Origin: Cymbidium sinense
Lineage: Eukaryota > Streptophyta > Magnoliopsida > Asparagales > Orchidaceae
Assembly: GCA_021442155.1 (NCBI GenBank)
Contig: CM038220.1
Location: 80,434,897-80,498,896 of the forward strand
Reading direction: 5' to 3'
DNA length: 64,000 bases
Part shown: in pieces, positions 12,440-23,049 of the stretch
Position numbering within the stretch: the first letter of the stretch is position 1
Layout: every line of letters begins with the position of its first letter
The notes under the pieces: generated by a model
What the model was told of the DNA's origin: nothing
Database searches by the model: none
Seen by the model: the letters and a program-made list of their open reading frames with translations, nothing else
Translations under genes and position numbers: made by a program

Positions 12440-12673
12440 CTAATCGTTCGAATCTTTTTTGCAGAAGTCTATAAATTATACGTCCCCTGGTTGAATCATA
12501 ACGACTCATTTCGATTTTAACTCTATCTCCGGGTAGTATATGTATAAAACTGCGTCAGTTCTCCCTGAAATATAACCTAGAATTAGATCTTCATTATCTA
12601 ATCGAACTCGGAACATACCGTTGGGAAGTGATTCAGTAATTAAACCCTCATGAATCAATTTTTGTTCTTTCAT
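12440..12673 (-). pseudogene. infA: infA, first copy, frameshifted
   Basis: Translation initiation factor IF-1 (S1-like OB fold that binds the 30S A site). From 12673 it reads [20 protein letters not shown] and continues through [13 protein letters not shown], then shifts frame near 12555 and later back, so that the normal end (KDSND-like, TAG at 12440) is recognisable. The span is 234 bases, the length of an intact 77-codon gene, but with compensating indels. infA is lost or decayed in many rosids and kept in most monocots, which fits the monocot reading of this window. Confidence 0.88.
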
Positions 12674-12782
12674 TCCAGAACCCTTTAAGTATTAATTAAT
12701 AGAGGAAGAGTTCTATAATTCACTTCTCCTCTCTCTTTTACAAATAGTAAGTTCAAGAGAAAATTAGGGTACCCCAGGAGAA

Positions 12783-13172
12783 TCACCATATATAACACAA
12801 AATTTCTCCTCCAATTTTTTCTAGTCGAGCTTCTCGATCTGTCATTATACCTCGAAGTAGAAAGAATTACAATTCCCATTCCACCTAAAATTTTAGGAAT
12901 TCGTTGATAGTTGGAATAGATTCGTAGGTCGGCTGATACGTTTTAATTTTATTTTATTCCCTTTCCTAGTCTTTCTATGTCGTAAGGTTGAAACCAAGAA
13001 ATTTTTTTGACTTTCTTGATGTTTTCGAACGTTTTCAATAAAACCTTCTCGTAAAAGTATTTTCACAATGTTTTTAGTGATATTAGTAGATACTATTTGA
13101 ACTCTTCCTTTTTTGATCTATGTCAGCATTTCTTATAGAAGTTATTATATCGGCAATAATGTCCCTACCCAT
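12783..13172 (-). pseudogene. rps8: rps8, first copy, frameshifted
   Basis: Plastid ribosomal protein S8, a primary 16S-binding protein. The start at 13172 gives MGRDIIADIITS-like codons. The middle shows [17 protein letters not shown] basic residues and the C-terminal part [24 protein letters not shown] and GEILCYIW with the stop at 12783. About ten bases are missing compared with the usual length, and the frame changes several times (for example near 12850 and 12935). Confidence 0.9.
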
Positions 13173-13393
13173 GATGAACTATAGTTATTGGTGCCTTCTA
13201 ATTTTGATATAATCAACATGCTTCTTTTTTGTTTTATTTTTTTTAAATTTTTTTATTATTTCATTATTAAAATTTCTAAGAAATTTAAAGTATATACATG
13301 AGACACAATCTATTAATCAGATCTATTTCAGATATTTGAATATTCTATATATAGAATATAGATAGGATATATCCTATTTTCATCTATAAGAAT

Positions 13394-13762
13394 CTATAAG
13401 ACCTCGGGTGCTAATGAAACTATTTTAGTAAAATTCAACTGTCGCAATTCTCGAGCAACCGCACCAAAGATTCGAGTTCCTTTTGGATTTCCTTCTTGAT
13501 CAATGATAACCGCTGCATTGTCATCATATTGTATTATCATGCCGTTGTCACGTTTGAGTTCTTTACACGTGCGTACAATCACAGCTCTAATTATTTCTGA
13601 TCTTTCTAGAGGCATGTTGGGCACTGCTTCTTTGATTACAGCAACAATAACATCGCCAATATGAGCATATCGGTGATTACCAGTTCCTATGATTCGAATA
13701 CACATCAATTCTTGAGCTCCACTGTTATCCGCTACATTCAAAAGGGTCTGAGGTTGAATCAT
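13394..13762 (-). CDS. rpl14: ribosomal protein L14, intact
   Basis: Plastid 50S protein L14, which binds 23S rRNA next to L19 at the subunit interface. The frame is open for 122 codons, the exact family length, from [20 protein letters not shown] to [10 protein letters not shown]. All conserved stretches are present ([41 protein letters not shown]). It is one of only two full-length plastid proteins in the window, and contrasts with its inverted twin at 42434-42779, which is frameshifted. Neighbours rps8 and rpl16 are in the standard order. Confidence 0.96.
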   Translation of the reverse strand: MIQPQTLLNVADNSGAQELMCIRIIGTGNHRYAHIGDVIVAVIKEAVPNMPLERSEIIRAVIVRTCKELKRDNGMIIQYDDNAAVIIDQEGNPKGTRIFGAVARELRQLNFTKIVSLAPEVL

Positions 13763-13895
13763 ATCATTTTTTTTAATCTCTTATTTAAATGCAAGGGATA
13801 ATAAAAAAAAAAAAATATTGTCTGTCAGAGATAAAGAAATCCGTAGTTGTAGTTTTTTCATTATCCATACTCCTTCTTCTTTTACTTTTGTTTAC

Positions 13896-15349
13896 CTATC
13901 CTGAAATAACAAATTGAGTTCGTATAGGCATTTTGCATGATGCTATTTTCATAGCAGCTTTGGCTACAGTTTCTGATACTCCACTAATTTCATAAAGTAT
14001 TCGGCTCGGTTTAACAACGGATACCCAATATTCGGGGGATCCCTTTCCCGAACCCATACGTGTTTCTGTAGGTCTCACAGTAACAGGTTTGTCGGGAAAG
14101 ATACGTACCATATCTTTCCACCACGACGCGCATATCGTGTCATTGCTCTTCTTCTATTTGTCTAGTGATCCAAGCAGGTTCAAGTGCCTGAAGAGCGTAT
14201 CTGCCAAAACAAATCTGATTGCCTCGGCAAGATATTCCCTTCATTCGACCTCTATGTTGTTTACGAAATCTGGTTCTTTTGGGGTTATAGTTGATGGTTG
14301 TTTCTGAATTCCATCTCTACTGCAAAACCGGACATGAGAGTTTCTTCTCATCCAGCTCCTCACGAATGAAATGATTCAATAATGATTCAATAATATTAAA
14401 TATTATATATACACAATATACATGTATTTCTGTATTTCATTCTATCAAAATAAAGAATATACTAATTTTTATATTGAATTTTTTGGATTTGTTACATAGG
14501 TAGCTTTATATATAACTAGGTGTGTTTTCTATTTTATTTTATCTTTTTATTTTATCAAAATTTCTAATAAAAGAAATTCTGAAATTAAAGAAAAGAAAGG
14601 TTTGCAGGCGAATATTGACTCTTTCCTCCTTCATTTGTAGGGTCAATTCATGACCATTCAGAATAAATATATTTTTTTTTTTTACGCCATCCTACCCAAT
14701 GAATCATTAGGATTGATTCGTTTTCAAGAAAATCCTATGTAATCACGGGTTCCATCGTTCCCATAGCTTCTCTATTAATGCTTAGGCTTTGAACTTTCAA
14801 TGGAGCTCTCAACAAAATTTGTTATTTGTTTGCGAGTTAATCTCCTCAGTTTTTCTTAAGCTCGATTCAATTATTCTCTATTTTCTATTATTTAGATTAT
14901 TATTTTAATTTCATTTATTTAATTTATTTTCTTCTATAGTTTCTATTTTTTATTTGTATATTTCTTATTCTATTGTAATTAGTGTAATTAGATATTTTTT
15001 ATTTTTATTATATTTTATTATATATTGATATATATTGATGTTGATGCTTTATAACACTGCCTTTTTTATTTTTTTTTATGAGTTAATTCTTCATAAACCA
15101 TACATATGGGAATCATATATCATTGATATCTTTATTCTCTCTTTCTATCATCCTTCCATTTTTCCACATCCCCCTTTTTTTTTTCACAATTCATAATCAG
15201 ATTTCTTTTTTTAAAAAAAGAATTTCAGTTCTACAACTATATGATCGATTCAGTCATATAGTGACTGTTTCTTTTGGGATCTCGACAATACGAAGCAATA
15301 AGTTGGTTTTTAATTTTGAGTTTCTTGAGTTTTGATAGTTACTAAGTTT
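13896..15349 (-). pseudogene. rpl16: rpl16, first copy, with intron
   Basis: Plastid ribosomal protein L16 (50S, near the A site). Exon 2 (13896 to about 14293) ends [11 protein letters not shown]; 13896-14111 reads [21 protein letters not shown], and upstream frames show [18 protein letters not shown] codons. The group II intron occupies about 14294-15340. The tiny exon 1 is normally ATGCTTAGT; here the complement at 15341-15349 is AAACTTAGT, so the start codon is gone. The intron 5' GTGCGACTTG is also damaged. Exon 2 is frameshifted at about 14111-14160. Confidence 0.9.
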
Positions 15350-15351
15350 AT

Positions 15352-15603
15352 AGTCGGGCCAGACTGTTTCTTTTTTCTTTTTTCAATCTAAATTCTAAAC
15401 TCTAAAGAAAAAAGTCATACTGATTATAATAAAATCTAAATGAAATCAAAGGGTAAATCAAATTTTTATTCAACCTTATAGAATTATAATTGTTTTTTTT
15501 CTTTGATTAATTGATTAAGAAAAAAATAAGAAAAGAGTTTCTAAATCTTTTTTATCGATGAGCAGAATGGCGAGATAAAGAAAGGTCCATTATTCTTATT
15601 TTC
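15352..15603. other. rpl16 to rps3 spacer
   Basis: AT-rich intergenic sequence with no recognisable gene, between rpl16 exon 1 and the rps3 stop. Confidence 0.6.
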
Positions 15604-16235
15604 TTATTCTTGGTTTACAAATATCCAAATTTTGATGCCTAAGACTCCATAGATAGTTCTAATTGTATAGGAACAGTGATCAATTTTGATGTTTGTAAGG
15701 GAACCCTGCCTTCTCTGATCCATTCGACACGTGCAATCTCTTTTCCGTCGATACGTCCTAATTTGCACTTGAATTCCTTTTGTATCCGTTTGTTCAGTTA
15801 ATTCAATAGCTTTTTTCATTGCCTTTCGAAATGAGACTCTATTTTTTAATTGTAAAGCTATATATTCTGCAAGAATATTAGGTTGTCCATAAGGCTTTTC
15901 AATTCTTGTGATAGCAATATTGAGTCTCCGGTTTACAGAATGAAACTTTTTTTGTACATTCATCTGTAATTCTTCGACTCCCCGTGTCCGTCCTTCTATT
16001 AATAAGTTGGGAAATCCAATGTAGATTATGACCTGAATCAAATCTATTCTTTTTTGAATTACTATACGGGCAATTCCTTCATATTTTCATAATTTTTTTT
16101 ACATAGTCCTTAATACCGTATTCTTTCATCTTCTTGTAGACCCATGGAAAAATTCTTTGATTTTGCGAACCAAAAAGAATGATGACTTTGAGTTGTTCCA
16201 AGTCTGAAACCAAGTGGATTTATTTTTTGTCCCAT
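15604..16235 (-). pseudogene. rps3: rps3, frameshifted
   Basis: Plastid ribosomal protein S3 (mRNA entry site of the 30S, KH domain). The start near 16235 reads [18 protein letters not shown] codons. A second frame, 16041-15604, reads through [32 protein letters not shown] to the C-terminal [16 protein letters not shown] with the stop at 15604. A shift separates the N-terminal about 65 codons from the rest. The span is about 630 bases, slightly short for the family. It is followed upstream by rpl22, as normal. Confidence 0.92.
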
Positions 16236-16289
16236 ATTTTTATATTCTTTTTCCATCCATTTTTTTCTAAATAGGAATCTAAATTTTAG

Positions 16290-16632
16290 ATTTTAAAGAA
16301 ATCTTTATATGACAAGTGGTTTTTTTTATCAGATAACTACGTCCTCAGGGGTTTTAACTTTTTTACAATAGCACCTCTATTGACTTCAGCTTTACTAATA
16401 AATAAATCAGCTTCATATTTAAACCCATAGCATTTGCTAGCATTTGCTTAAACTAATTTTAAAATTGGATAAGATGCCCAATAAGGCATTAGTTCCAGTA
16501 TCATGAGTGTTTCCTCATAAGAACGTCCCCGAATCTGATCAATTACTCTTCGTGCTTTGAAAACAGACATATATATATGTTGAGCTAAAACTTTTGCTTC
16601 TCTATCGAATTCTCGTTCTTTATCATATCATA
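16290..16632 (-). pseudogene. rpl22: rpl22, frameshifted
   Basis: Plastid ribosomal protein L22. The minus strand shows [20 protein letters not shown] and [24 protein letters not shown], then [16 protein letters not shown] near 16380 and a HITIVLK-like end near 16300. Several short gaps break the frame, including one around 16430-16450 where a few bases are locally repeated (GCATTTGCTAGCATTTGCT). It sits between rps3 and rps19, the S10-cluster order. Confidence 0.88.
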
Positions 16633-16787
16633 AGTTCTCCCCGCCAATGAATGATAAGTGCCTAGGTGAAGCATAGTATAAGATAAGTCAGAAAAGTCTA
16701 AGTCTTATGAAAAAGAAAATATATACCTCTACTCTTACTATAAGATAAAGACTCTTAAGATATAAGATAAGGCTTTTCATGAATACT

Positions 16788-17060
16788 TAGTAGAACGAGA
16801 TTTATTATCGTTTCTCGCGTGTCTCACGAAAGTGAGTAGGTGCAAATTCTCCCAATTTGTGACCGACCATACGATCTGTGATATAAATAGGTAAATGTTC
16901 CTTTCCATTATGAATAGCGATTGTATGGCCAATCATTGTGGGTATAATGGTAGATGCGAGACCAAGTCACTATGATTTCTTTCTCCTCCCTCCTGTTGAG
17001 TTTTCAATTCTTCCCGATAAATGATTAGCTACAAAGGATTTTTTTGAGTGAACGTGTCAC
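16788..17060 (-). pseudogene. rps19: rps19, GTG start, frameshifted
   Basis: Plastid ribosomal protein S19, which binds 16S rRNA with S13. The start is GTG at 17060 (the usual rps19 start in many angiosperms), giving VTRSLKKILCS-like codons where one A of the A run is lost (normal MTRSLKKNPFVANHLL). Then [41 protein letters not shown] residues are clear. The C-terminal stop is damaged near 16788. It lies next to trnH-GUG on the opposite strand. Confidence 0.9.
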
Positions 17061-17171
17061 GGCTGATTACTCCTTTTTTTACATTTTGAAATTGGCATTC
17101 TATGTCCAATATCTCGATCTTAATCTGAAGTATAATGATGAATGGAAAAAGAAAATCCTTTAGCTAGGAAG

Positions 17172-17239
17172 GGCGGATGTAGCCAAGTGGATCAGGCAGT
17201 GGATTGTGAATCCACCATGCGCAATTCAATTCTTCGCCC
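17172..17239 (+). tRNA. trnH-GUG: trnH-GUG
   Basis: Acceptor and D arm (GCGGATGTAGCCAAGTGGAT) and anticodon arm (GGATTGTGAATCC, anticodon GTG) are intact. The T arm has lost a few bases of GCGGGTTCAATTCCCGTC. In most eudicots trnH lies beside psbA in the single-copy region; here it lies between rps19 and rpl2 on the opposite strand, the typical monocot inverted-repeat arrangement. Confidence 0.93.
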
Positions 17240-17280
17240 ATCATATTATTTCCAATTCCAAAATTCGATTTTCAATGTTC

Positions 17281-18671
17281 CTATTTACGGCGACGAAGAA
17301 TAAAACTATCACTATATTTGTTCCTTTTCCTACTTCTTCTTCCAAGCGCAGGATAACCCCAAGGGGTTGTGGGTTTTCTACCAATTGGGGCTCTCCCTTC
17401 CGCCCCATGGGGATGGTCTACAGGGTTCATAACTACTCCTCTTACTACAGGACGCTTACCTAGCCAACACTTAGATCCAGCTCTACCCAAACTTTTTTGG
17501 TTCACCCCAACATTACCCACTTGTCCAACTGTTGCTAAGAAATTTTTGGATATCAAACGGGCCTCCCCAGATGGTAACCTTAATGTGGCGATTTACCTCT
17601 TTTGCAATCAGTTTACTGGCCTTTCTAGCTAATTGTCCACCCTTTCCAAGTGTGATTTCTATGTTATGTATGGCCGTGCCTAAGGGCATATCGGTTGAAG
17701 TAGATTCTTCTTTTTTATCAATCAAACCCCTTCCCAAAAGCTTCTTCCAAAGCATACGGCTTTCTAGATGTATATGATGATATCTAGACAGATGGAACTT
17801 ATATGAATCGTATGATGAAGTACCACATGAGTGGATATATAGGAATCCAAATCGAATCACTTATGTTATGATCTTCTACATCCTAGGTCTCCCCGTTGTC
17901 ATCTCGGCTTATGTTCTTCATGTAGCATTGGATGACTCTATGAAATTACGTCGATACTTGCACATATTACGGGTAGCGTGAGACATCTCTATTTTTCCCA
18001 GGGGTCTTTCTAATCACCCGCTTAGCTTTCAATTTTCGACCATCAAATGAAATATGAATAACCCATCCTCCTCTCTTTGAAACAAGGGTTCGGTTCGTGC
18101 TTCAAACAATTTTGTCTTCTCCATATTACCATATCTCTCAATAATTTTCTATGAACTCAATCACTCAATCACTGCCGTTACTCAGTTTTACATTTGAGGT
18201 CTATCCGTAGAGGTACTCCAATTGGATCAGTGATCGATTTCTAGGTTTCATAAACCTGGTTACTTCAATTCCGTAAATCAATAGTTCAAACCGCACTCAA
18301 AGGTAGGGCATTTCCCATTGATATAGGAACTTCTGTACCGAAATAATGGTATCTCCAATTATAGCCCTCACGGGATGTAAAATATATCTCTTCTCACCAT
18401 CCCCATAGTGTATGAGACAAATGTATGCATTTCGATTAGGGTCATATTCTATGGTTACGATTCTACCGATATCCCTTTTTCATTCCGTCGATTTTTGTTA
18501 TACGCTTATGACCTCCCCTCCCTCTGCGGTAATGATCCCTCTGGCATTAAAACCTTTACCACAATGATGCTATCCATAGATCAAATTATTTTATGGATTA
18601 GATTTCACTTGACTGTCTACGGCTCCATTGCGTGTGCTCGGGGTAGAAGTTTTGTATAAATGTATTGCCGT
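17281..18671 (-). pseudogene. rpl2: rpl2, two exons, ACG start, frameshifted
   Basis: Plastid ribosomal protein L2, a core 23S-binding protein near the peptidyl transferase centre. Exon 1 (about 18299-18671) begins with ACG in place of ATG (ACGGCAATACATTTATACAA), a start normally restored by C-to-U RNA editing. Exon 2 (17281 to about 17693) starts at [23 protein letters not shown] and ends [11 protein letters not shown]; the frame 17281-17556 reads [20 protein letters not shown] and [10 protein letters not shown]. The group II intron lies at about 17694-18298. Both exons contain frameshifts and missing Gly codons (HPHGGGEG is reduced to HPHGAEG). Confidence 0.93.
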
Positions 18672-18689
18672 GTTATTAAGTCTTTTGCT

Positions 18690-18964
18690 TTAAGTTCTTT
18701 TCTCTATAAGAGGTGGAATAGAATAACCCGGTTGAAGCGTAATGATCATACGTCTGTAATGCATTGTATGTCCCATAATAGGTCTCATCCTTTTACCCTT
18801 TCCGGAGTCGATGACTATTCATAGCTCTTACCTTGACACCAAAGAAGAGTTCGACCCAATGCTTTATTTCTATCCTAGTTGATCCATTCGACATTAGAAG
18901 TATATTGATTGTTCCCCAATAACGAATACTTTTTTACGTAAATCGCATATTTGATTCCATCCAT
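18690..18964 (-). pseudogene. rpl23: rpl23, frameshifted
   Basis: Plastid ribosomal protein L23, located at the nascent-chain exit. From ATG at 18964 the complement reads MDGIKYAI, then shifts (normal FTDKSIRLLG) and continues through [26 protein letters not shown] residues. The end, [22 protein letters not shown] and a stop at 18690, is clear. It is 275 bases long against the usual 282. Standard position between rpl2 and trnI-CAU. Confidence 0.9.
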
Positions 18965-19127
18965 AAATCCATTTTCTTCCCTATGTGTTCCAGTATCGAT
19001 AAGAATTCTAGTTCTTACTGTTCATATGTTATGGTATGAATATACCATACCAATTATATGTATGGATGATGAGATTCCATTGATACAGAGCCAATTCCAA
19101 TAGACTTATTGAATGTTCCCATTGGTG

Positions 19128-19197
19128 TGCATCCAAGAATTGAACCTACAAATTTGCCAATTATGAGTTGGGCTTTAACCATTCAGCCATGGATGCT
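19128..19197 (-). tRNA. trnI-CAU: trnI-CAU
   Basis: The complement reads GCATCCATGGCTGAATGGTT with the anticodon arm CCCAACTCATAATTGGC (CAT, whose C is modified to lysidine so that it decodes AUA). A few bases are missing in the variable region and T arm. Location between rpl23 and the start of ycf2 is standard. Confidence 0.9.
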
Positions 19198-19261
19198 TAA
19201 GGATCATCATACATCGTGAATAACCAAATTCCAATTGAAATGAAATCTTTAGGAGGAATCA

Positions 19262-20060
19262 ATGAAAGCGACATCAATTCAAATCTGGATAATTGAGAGA
19301 TAGAGATCAAGAATTCTCACTATTTCTTAGATTCATGGATCAAATTCGATTCAGTGGGATCTTTCACTCACATTTTTGTCCACCAAGAACATTTTATGAA
19401 ACTCTTTGACCCCTGAATTTGGAGTATCCTACTTTCACGTGATTCATAGGGTGCAACAAGCAATCGATATTTCACGGTCAAAGGTGTAGTCTTGCTTGTA
19501 GTAGTGGTCCTTATATCGTATTAACAATCGAAAGATGGTCGAAAGAAAAATCTCTATTTGATGGGGCTTCTTCTTACCTATGAATTCCATTAGACCTAGA
19601 AAGGAGATATTGGAAGAATCTTTTTTGGTCTTCCAATAGAAATAGGTTGATTGTTTCTCGTATCTTCCAAAAGGAAAAAAGATTTAGAGTTGTTTCATGG
19701 ATCCAGAGAGTACTTGGGTTATCCCAATAAAGAAAAAGCATATCATGCAGAATCTAATCGGGGTTCGTGGTGGTGGAGGAACGGATCGAAAAAATAGGGA
19801 TTCTAGTTGTCGATATCTAAGGAAAATTGGAATTGAGATCTCATTCAAAGAGAAAGATAGCAAATATCAGGTTTCTTTTTTTTATCCTATACGGATGATC
19901 CGATCCAAGGACCATGATTGGGAATTTTTGATCGCTCTTTCTAATTATAAGAAGAATAAGAGATCTTTCTCGATCAATCCCCCCTCATTCTTGAAGAGAA
20001 AGATCCTTTCGAGTTTGAATTTGTTCATTTGGAATGCAGGCTCTTCTATCTTCTACTCTT
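19262..20060 (+). pseudogene. ycf2: ycf2 5' portion, 3'-truncated
   Basis: N-terminal part of ycf2. The ATG at 19262 and following codons match MKGHQFKSWIFELREI with indels; [21 protein letters not shown] and NRYFTVKGV-like stretches follow, then from 19697 DPESTWVIPIKKKHIMQN and KDHDWEFLIALS. Similarity becomes weak after about 19950 (possibly EKIPFEVEGF and AGSTIQS with shifts) and stops near 20060. There the sequence passes into the rps12-trnV spacer. The piece covers roughly the first 270 codons. The rest of ycf2 is at 745-4891, with a gap of roughly 600 codons not found anywhere in the window. Confidence 0.88.
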
Positions 20061-21359
20061 TTTTTTATATTTCTTTTTAGATCAAAGAACTATGTGAAAT
20101 CTTTGGGTTTTCCTCCTCCTCTATCCCATAGGTATAGCATTTGAATCAATAGAGAACCTTTTATTCTGTATGAACCGATATTCTTAATTCTTACATTCCA
20201 ATTCCTTCCGATATCTCTAAAGAAAATCCGGCAATTGGATCCAAAAGGATGGGTTAGTGTGATCTTATCCATGCGGTTATGCACTCTTCAAATAGGAATC
20301 CATTTTCTAAGGATCACGGCTTTTCGTGCTTTGGTGAGTCATCCAGATCCTTTCACCTATGTTGTGTTGAGATCTATATGATCCGTCGATTGCGTAAAGG
20401 GCAGAAATGAGGGAAAGAAAAGATAGTTCTTTTCTATTATATCATTTCTATTAAGTATTAATGTATTATTATATTCTATATATTAGAATATTAGAATTAT
20501 CAAATTATTCGATTCGAATTATTTATAGTTAGATTAGTCTTATAGTCTTAGTTTTAGTATTAGTTAGTGATCCCGACTCGGCGAGTCCTTTCTTCCATGA
20601 TGAACTGTTAGCACCAGTCTTACATTTTGTCTCTGTGGGAGGAGAAAGGGGCTCCGGGAGGGTTGTACCATGAGAGAAGCAAGGAGGTCAAGCTTCAAAT
20701 ATACAACATGGATTACGGCAATGCAATGGAGTTGGGCCCTCATGTCGATCCGAATGAATGTCTTTTGGGGTCCATCTTTGCTAGGCAAAAGGATAACAAG
20801 TTACAAATTCTCTCTGTCTTGGTAGGACATGTATTTTTATTACTATTCAATTCATAAATGAAAATGAAGTAGTTAATGGTGGCGTTCTCCTTTTTTTTTA
20901 TGTGTTCCTAAGAAAAGGCGTGGAAACACATAGGAACTGGAATGGAAATGGAAAAGAAAAGTAGCTCCAGTTCCTTGAAATGATAGTAAGATCCTTGGCG
21001 CAAGAAGAAGGGGTGATTCATATCATCTTGACTTGGTTCTGCTTCCACTCTTTTTTTTTACAATCAGTCGGTTCTTCTCCTAGTCTCGAATAGAGCATGC
21101 TTAAAAAATCTTCTTCATATAAAAGCGTTCGATTTAGATCGGAAAATGTATTTTAGGAAACCGTGCTATGGCTTAAATTCGTAGTCAATCCTATTTTCGA
21201 TAGGAGCAGTTGACAATGGAATCCAATTTTTCCCATTATTTGACTATCCATAACATAATAGTGCGAAAAGAAGGCTCCAGGTTGTTCAGAATAGCGGTGT
21301 TTAGTTTCTCGACCCTTTGCCTTAGGATTAGTTAGTTCTATTTCTCGATGGGACCGGGA
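20061..21359. other. rps12-trnV spacer
   Basis: Long inverted-repeat spacer, recognisable by stretches such as GGTTATGCACTCTTCAAATA and CAAGGAGGTCAAGCTTCAAA near 20275-20700. It holds no conserved protein gene; open frames at 20627-20857 and 20564-20788 are known non-coding spacer in plastomes. The usual 5' part of the spacer next to rps12 is missing because the block joins ycf2 here. Confidence 0.75.
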
Positions 21360-21424
21360 AGGGATATAACTTCGTGTACCTTGTCACCGTGGTGGAAGTC
21401 ATCGCTTTGAGCATGATTATCCAC
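21360..21424 (+). tRNA. trnV-GAC: trnV-GAC, degraded
   Basis: AGGGATATAACTT and TGTCACCGTGGTGGAAGTCATC match the 5' acceptor/D arm and the anticodon (GAC in CTTGTCACCG) of plastid valine tRNA, and CATGATTATCC the 3' end. The D loop and T arm have lost bases (65 of 72). It is the first gene of the rRNA operon region and lies just upstream of the 16S promoter. Confidence 0.85.
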
Positions 21425-21496
21425 TAGGAGTTTTTCTATTTGGACTTGCTCCCGTCGTGATCGAATAAGAATGGAATGGATAAGAGGCTTGTGGGA

Positions 21497-21526
21497 TTGG
21501 CGTGATAGGGTAGGGATGGCTATATT
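21497..21526 (+). promoter_or_regulatory. 16S (Prrn) PEP promoter, altered -35
   Basis: TTGGCG (21497-21502) and TATATT (21521-21526) are 18 bases apart, about 120 bases before the 16S gene. This is the sigma70-type Prrn promoter that transcribes the plastid rRNA operon; the usual -35 is TTGACG, so one base differs here. Recognition is by position and motif. Confidence 0.75.
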
Positions 21527-21644
21527 GCTGGGCGAACTCAGGCTAATATGAGTGCATGGATGGATACAAGCCTTGACCTTGGAATGAAAGACAATTCGAA
21601 TCGCTTTGTCGAATAAAGGAAGCTATAAGTAATGCAACTATAAA

Positions 21645-22779
21645 TCTCATGGAGAGTTCGATCTGGCTCAGGATGAAACGGCGCATGCTGCTTAACAAGT
21701 CGGACGGGAAGTGGTGTTTCCAGTGGCGGTGAGTAACAGCGTGGGAACTTTCTAATACCCAGGAGAGCAACAAAGGAAACTGCCAGAGGAGGGCTCGATT
21801 AGCTAGTTGGTGAGGCAATAGCTTAAAGGCGGTGATCAGATGATGGTCCTGGGGGACCCGAACTCCACGGGAGGCAGCAGTGGGGAATGGGCAGCGTGAA
21901 TGGGTGGAGGGCCGGAGGTGAACTTCTTTCGGAGAAGAAGCAATGGCGGTATATCGAGGAATAAGCATCGGCTAACTCTCAGCCCGCGGTAAGACAGAGG
22001 ATCTGGCGTTATCCGGAATGATTGGGTGGTCTGTAGTCTGCCGTCAGGGCTCAACCCTGGGCAAACTACCAAGCTGGAGTACGTAGAGGAATTTCGGTGG
22101 AGCGGTGAAATGCGTAGAGATCGGAAAGAACACCAAAAAGCACTCTGCGGGCCGACAGAAAGAAAGCTAGGGGAGCAAATGGGATTAGATAGTCTAATAA
22201 GCGATGGATCTGTGCGTATCGACCCGATGCGATCTTTGCTAATCGTTAAGTATCCCTGGGGAGTACATTCGCAAGAATGAAACTCAAAGGAATTGGCGGG
22301 GGCCACTGGCGGTGGAGCATGTGGTTTAATTGCAAAGCGAAAAGAACTTGACATGCGTGAATCTCTTGAAACTTGAAAGAGTGGTGCATGTGTCGACTCA
22401 TCGTAAGGTGTTGGGTTAAGTCCGTAATGGCGCCCTCGTGTTTAGTTACCACCATTGAGTTTGGAACCTGAACAGACTGGTGATAAGAAGGTGAGGATGA
22501 CGTCAAGTCATCATGACCCTTATATACGTGCTACAATGGCGGGACAAAGGGTCGCGATCCCATGAGGGTGAGCTAACTCAAAACCTCGGTTCGGATTCGC
22601 TGCAACTCGCATGAAGCGGAATCGTAATCATCGCCGACCATACGGTGAATTCGTTCCGGGCCTTGTACACCCGTCACACTATATGAGGCCATGCATGAAG
22701 TCGTTACCTTAGCAAGGAGGGATCGAATTTGGAGTGAAGTCGTAACGTGGCGTCTTGGAAGGTGTGGATCACCTCCTTT
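21645..22779 (+). rRNA. rrn16: 16S rRNA, degraded
   Basis: Starts at TCTCATGGAGAGTTCGATC and ends with GGATCACCTCCTTT, the anti-Shine-Dalgarno end. Conserved landmarks survive: GGCAGCAGTGGGGAAT near 21870, GGTGAAATGCGTAGAGATC near 22105, AACTCAAAGGAATTG near 22280 and TACAATGGCGGGACAAAGG near 22530. Length is 1,135 bases against about 1,490 normally. The loss is spread over many small gaps, including much of the 530-loop region (GTGCCAGCAGCCGCGGTAA is reduced to TCAGCCCGCGGTAA) and the 790 loop. It could not form a working 30S subunit as read. Confidence 0.95.
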
Positions 22780-23049
22780 TCAGGGAGAGCTAATGCTTAT
22801 GCTTGTTGGGTATTTTGGTTTGACCGCTTGACACCCAAAAGAAGCGAGCTACATCCGAGCTAAGCTTGGATATGGAAGTCTTCTTTCATTTCTCGACAGT
22901 GAAGTAAGACCAGCCCATGAGCTTATTATCCTAGGTCGTAACAAGTTGATGGGATCTCTTTTATGCGTCCCCATGTCCCTCCATGTGTGGCAAAGGAAAG
23001 AGATAGGGTTTCTCTCGCTTTTGGCATAGCAGGCCTCCCAGGGAGGCCC

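Noticed and set aside
12381..12440. A longer infA with a C-terminal extension
   Set aside because: The apparent extension comes from a one-base insertion; the normal stop (TAG) is visible at 12440 in the correct frame.
20564..20857. Frames of 74 and 76 codons upstream of trnV
   Set aside because: They are in the well-known rps12-trnV spacer; no conserved product.
21543..22506. Overlapping open frames on the minus strand (141, 172 and 86 codons)
   Set aside because: They lie antisense to the 16S rRNA gene; such frames are a by-product of GC-rich rRNA sequence.
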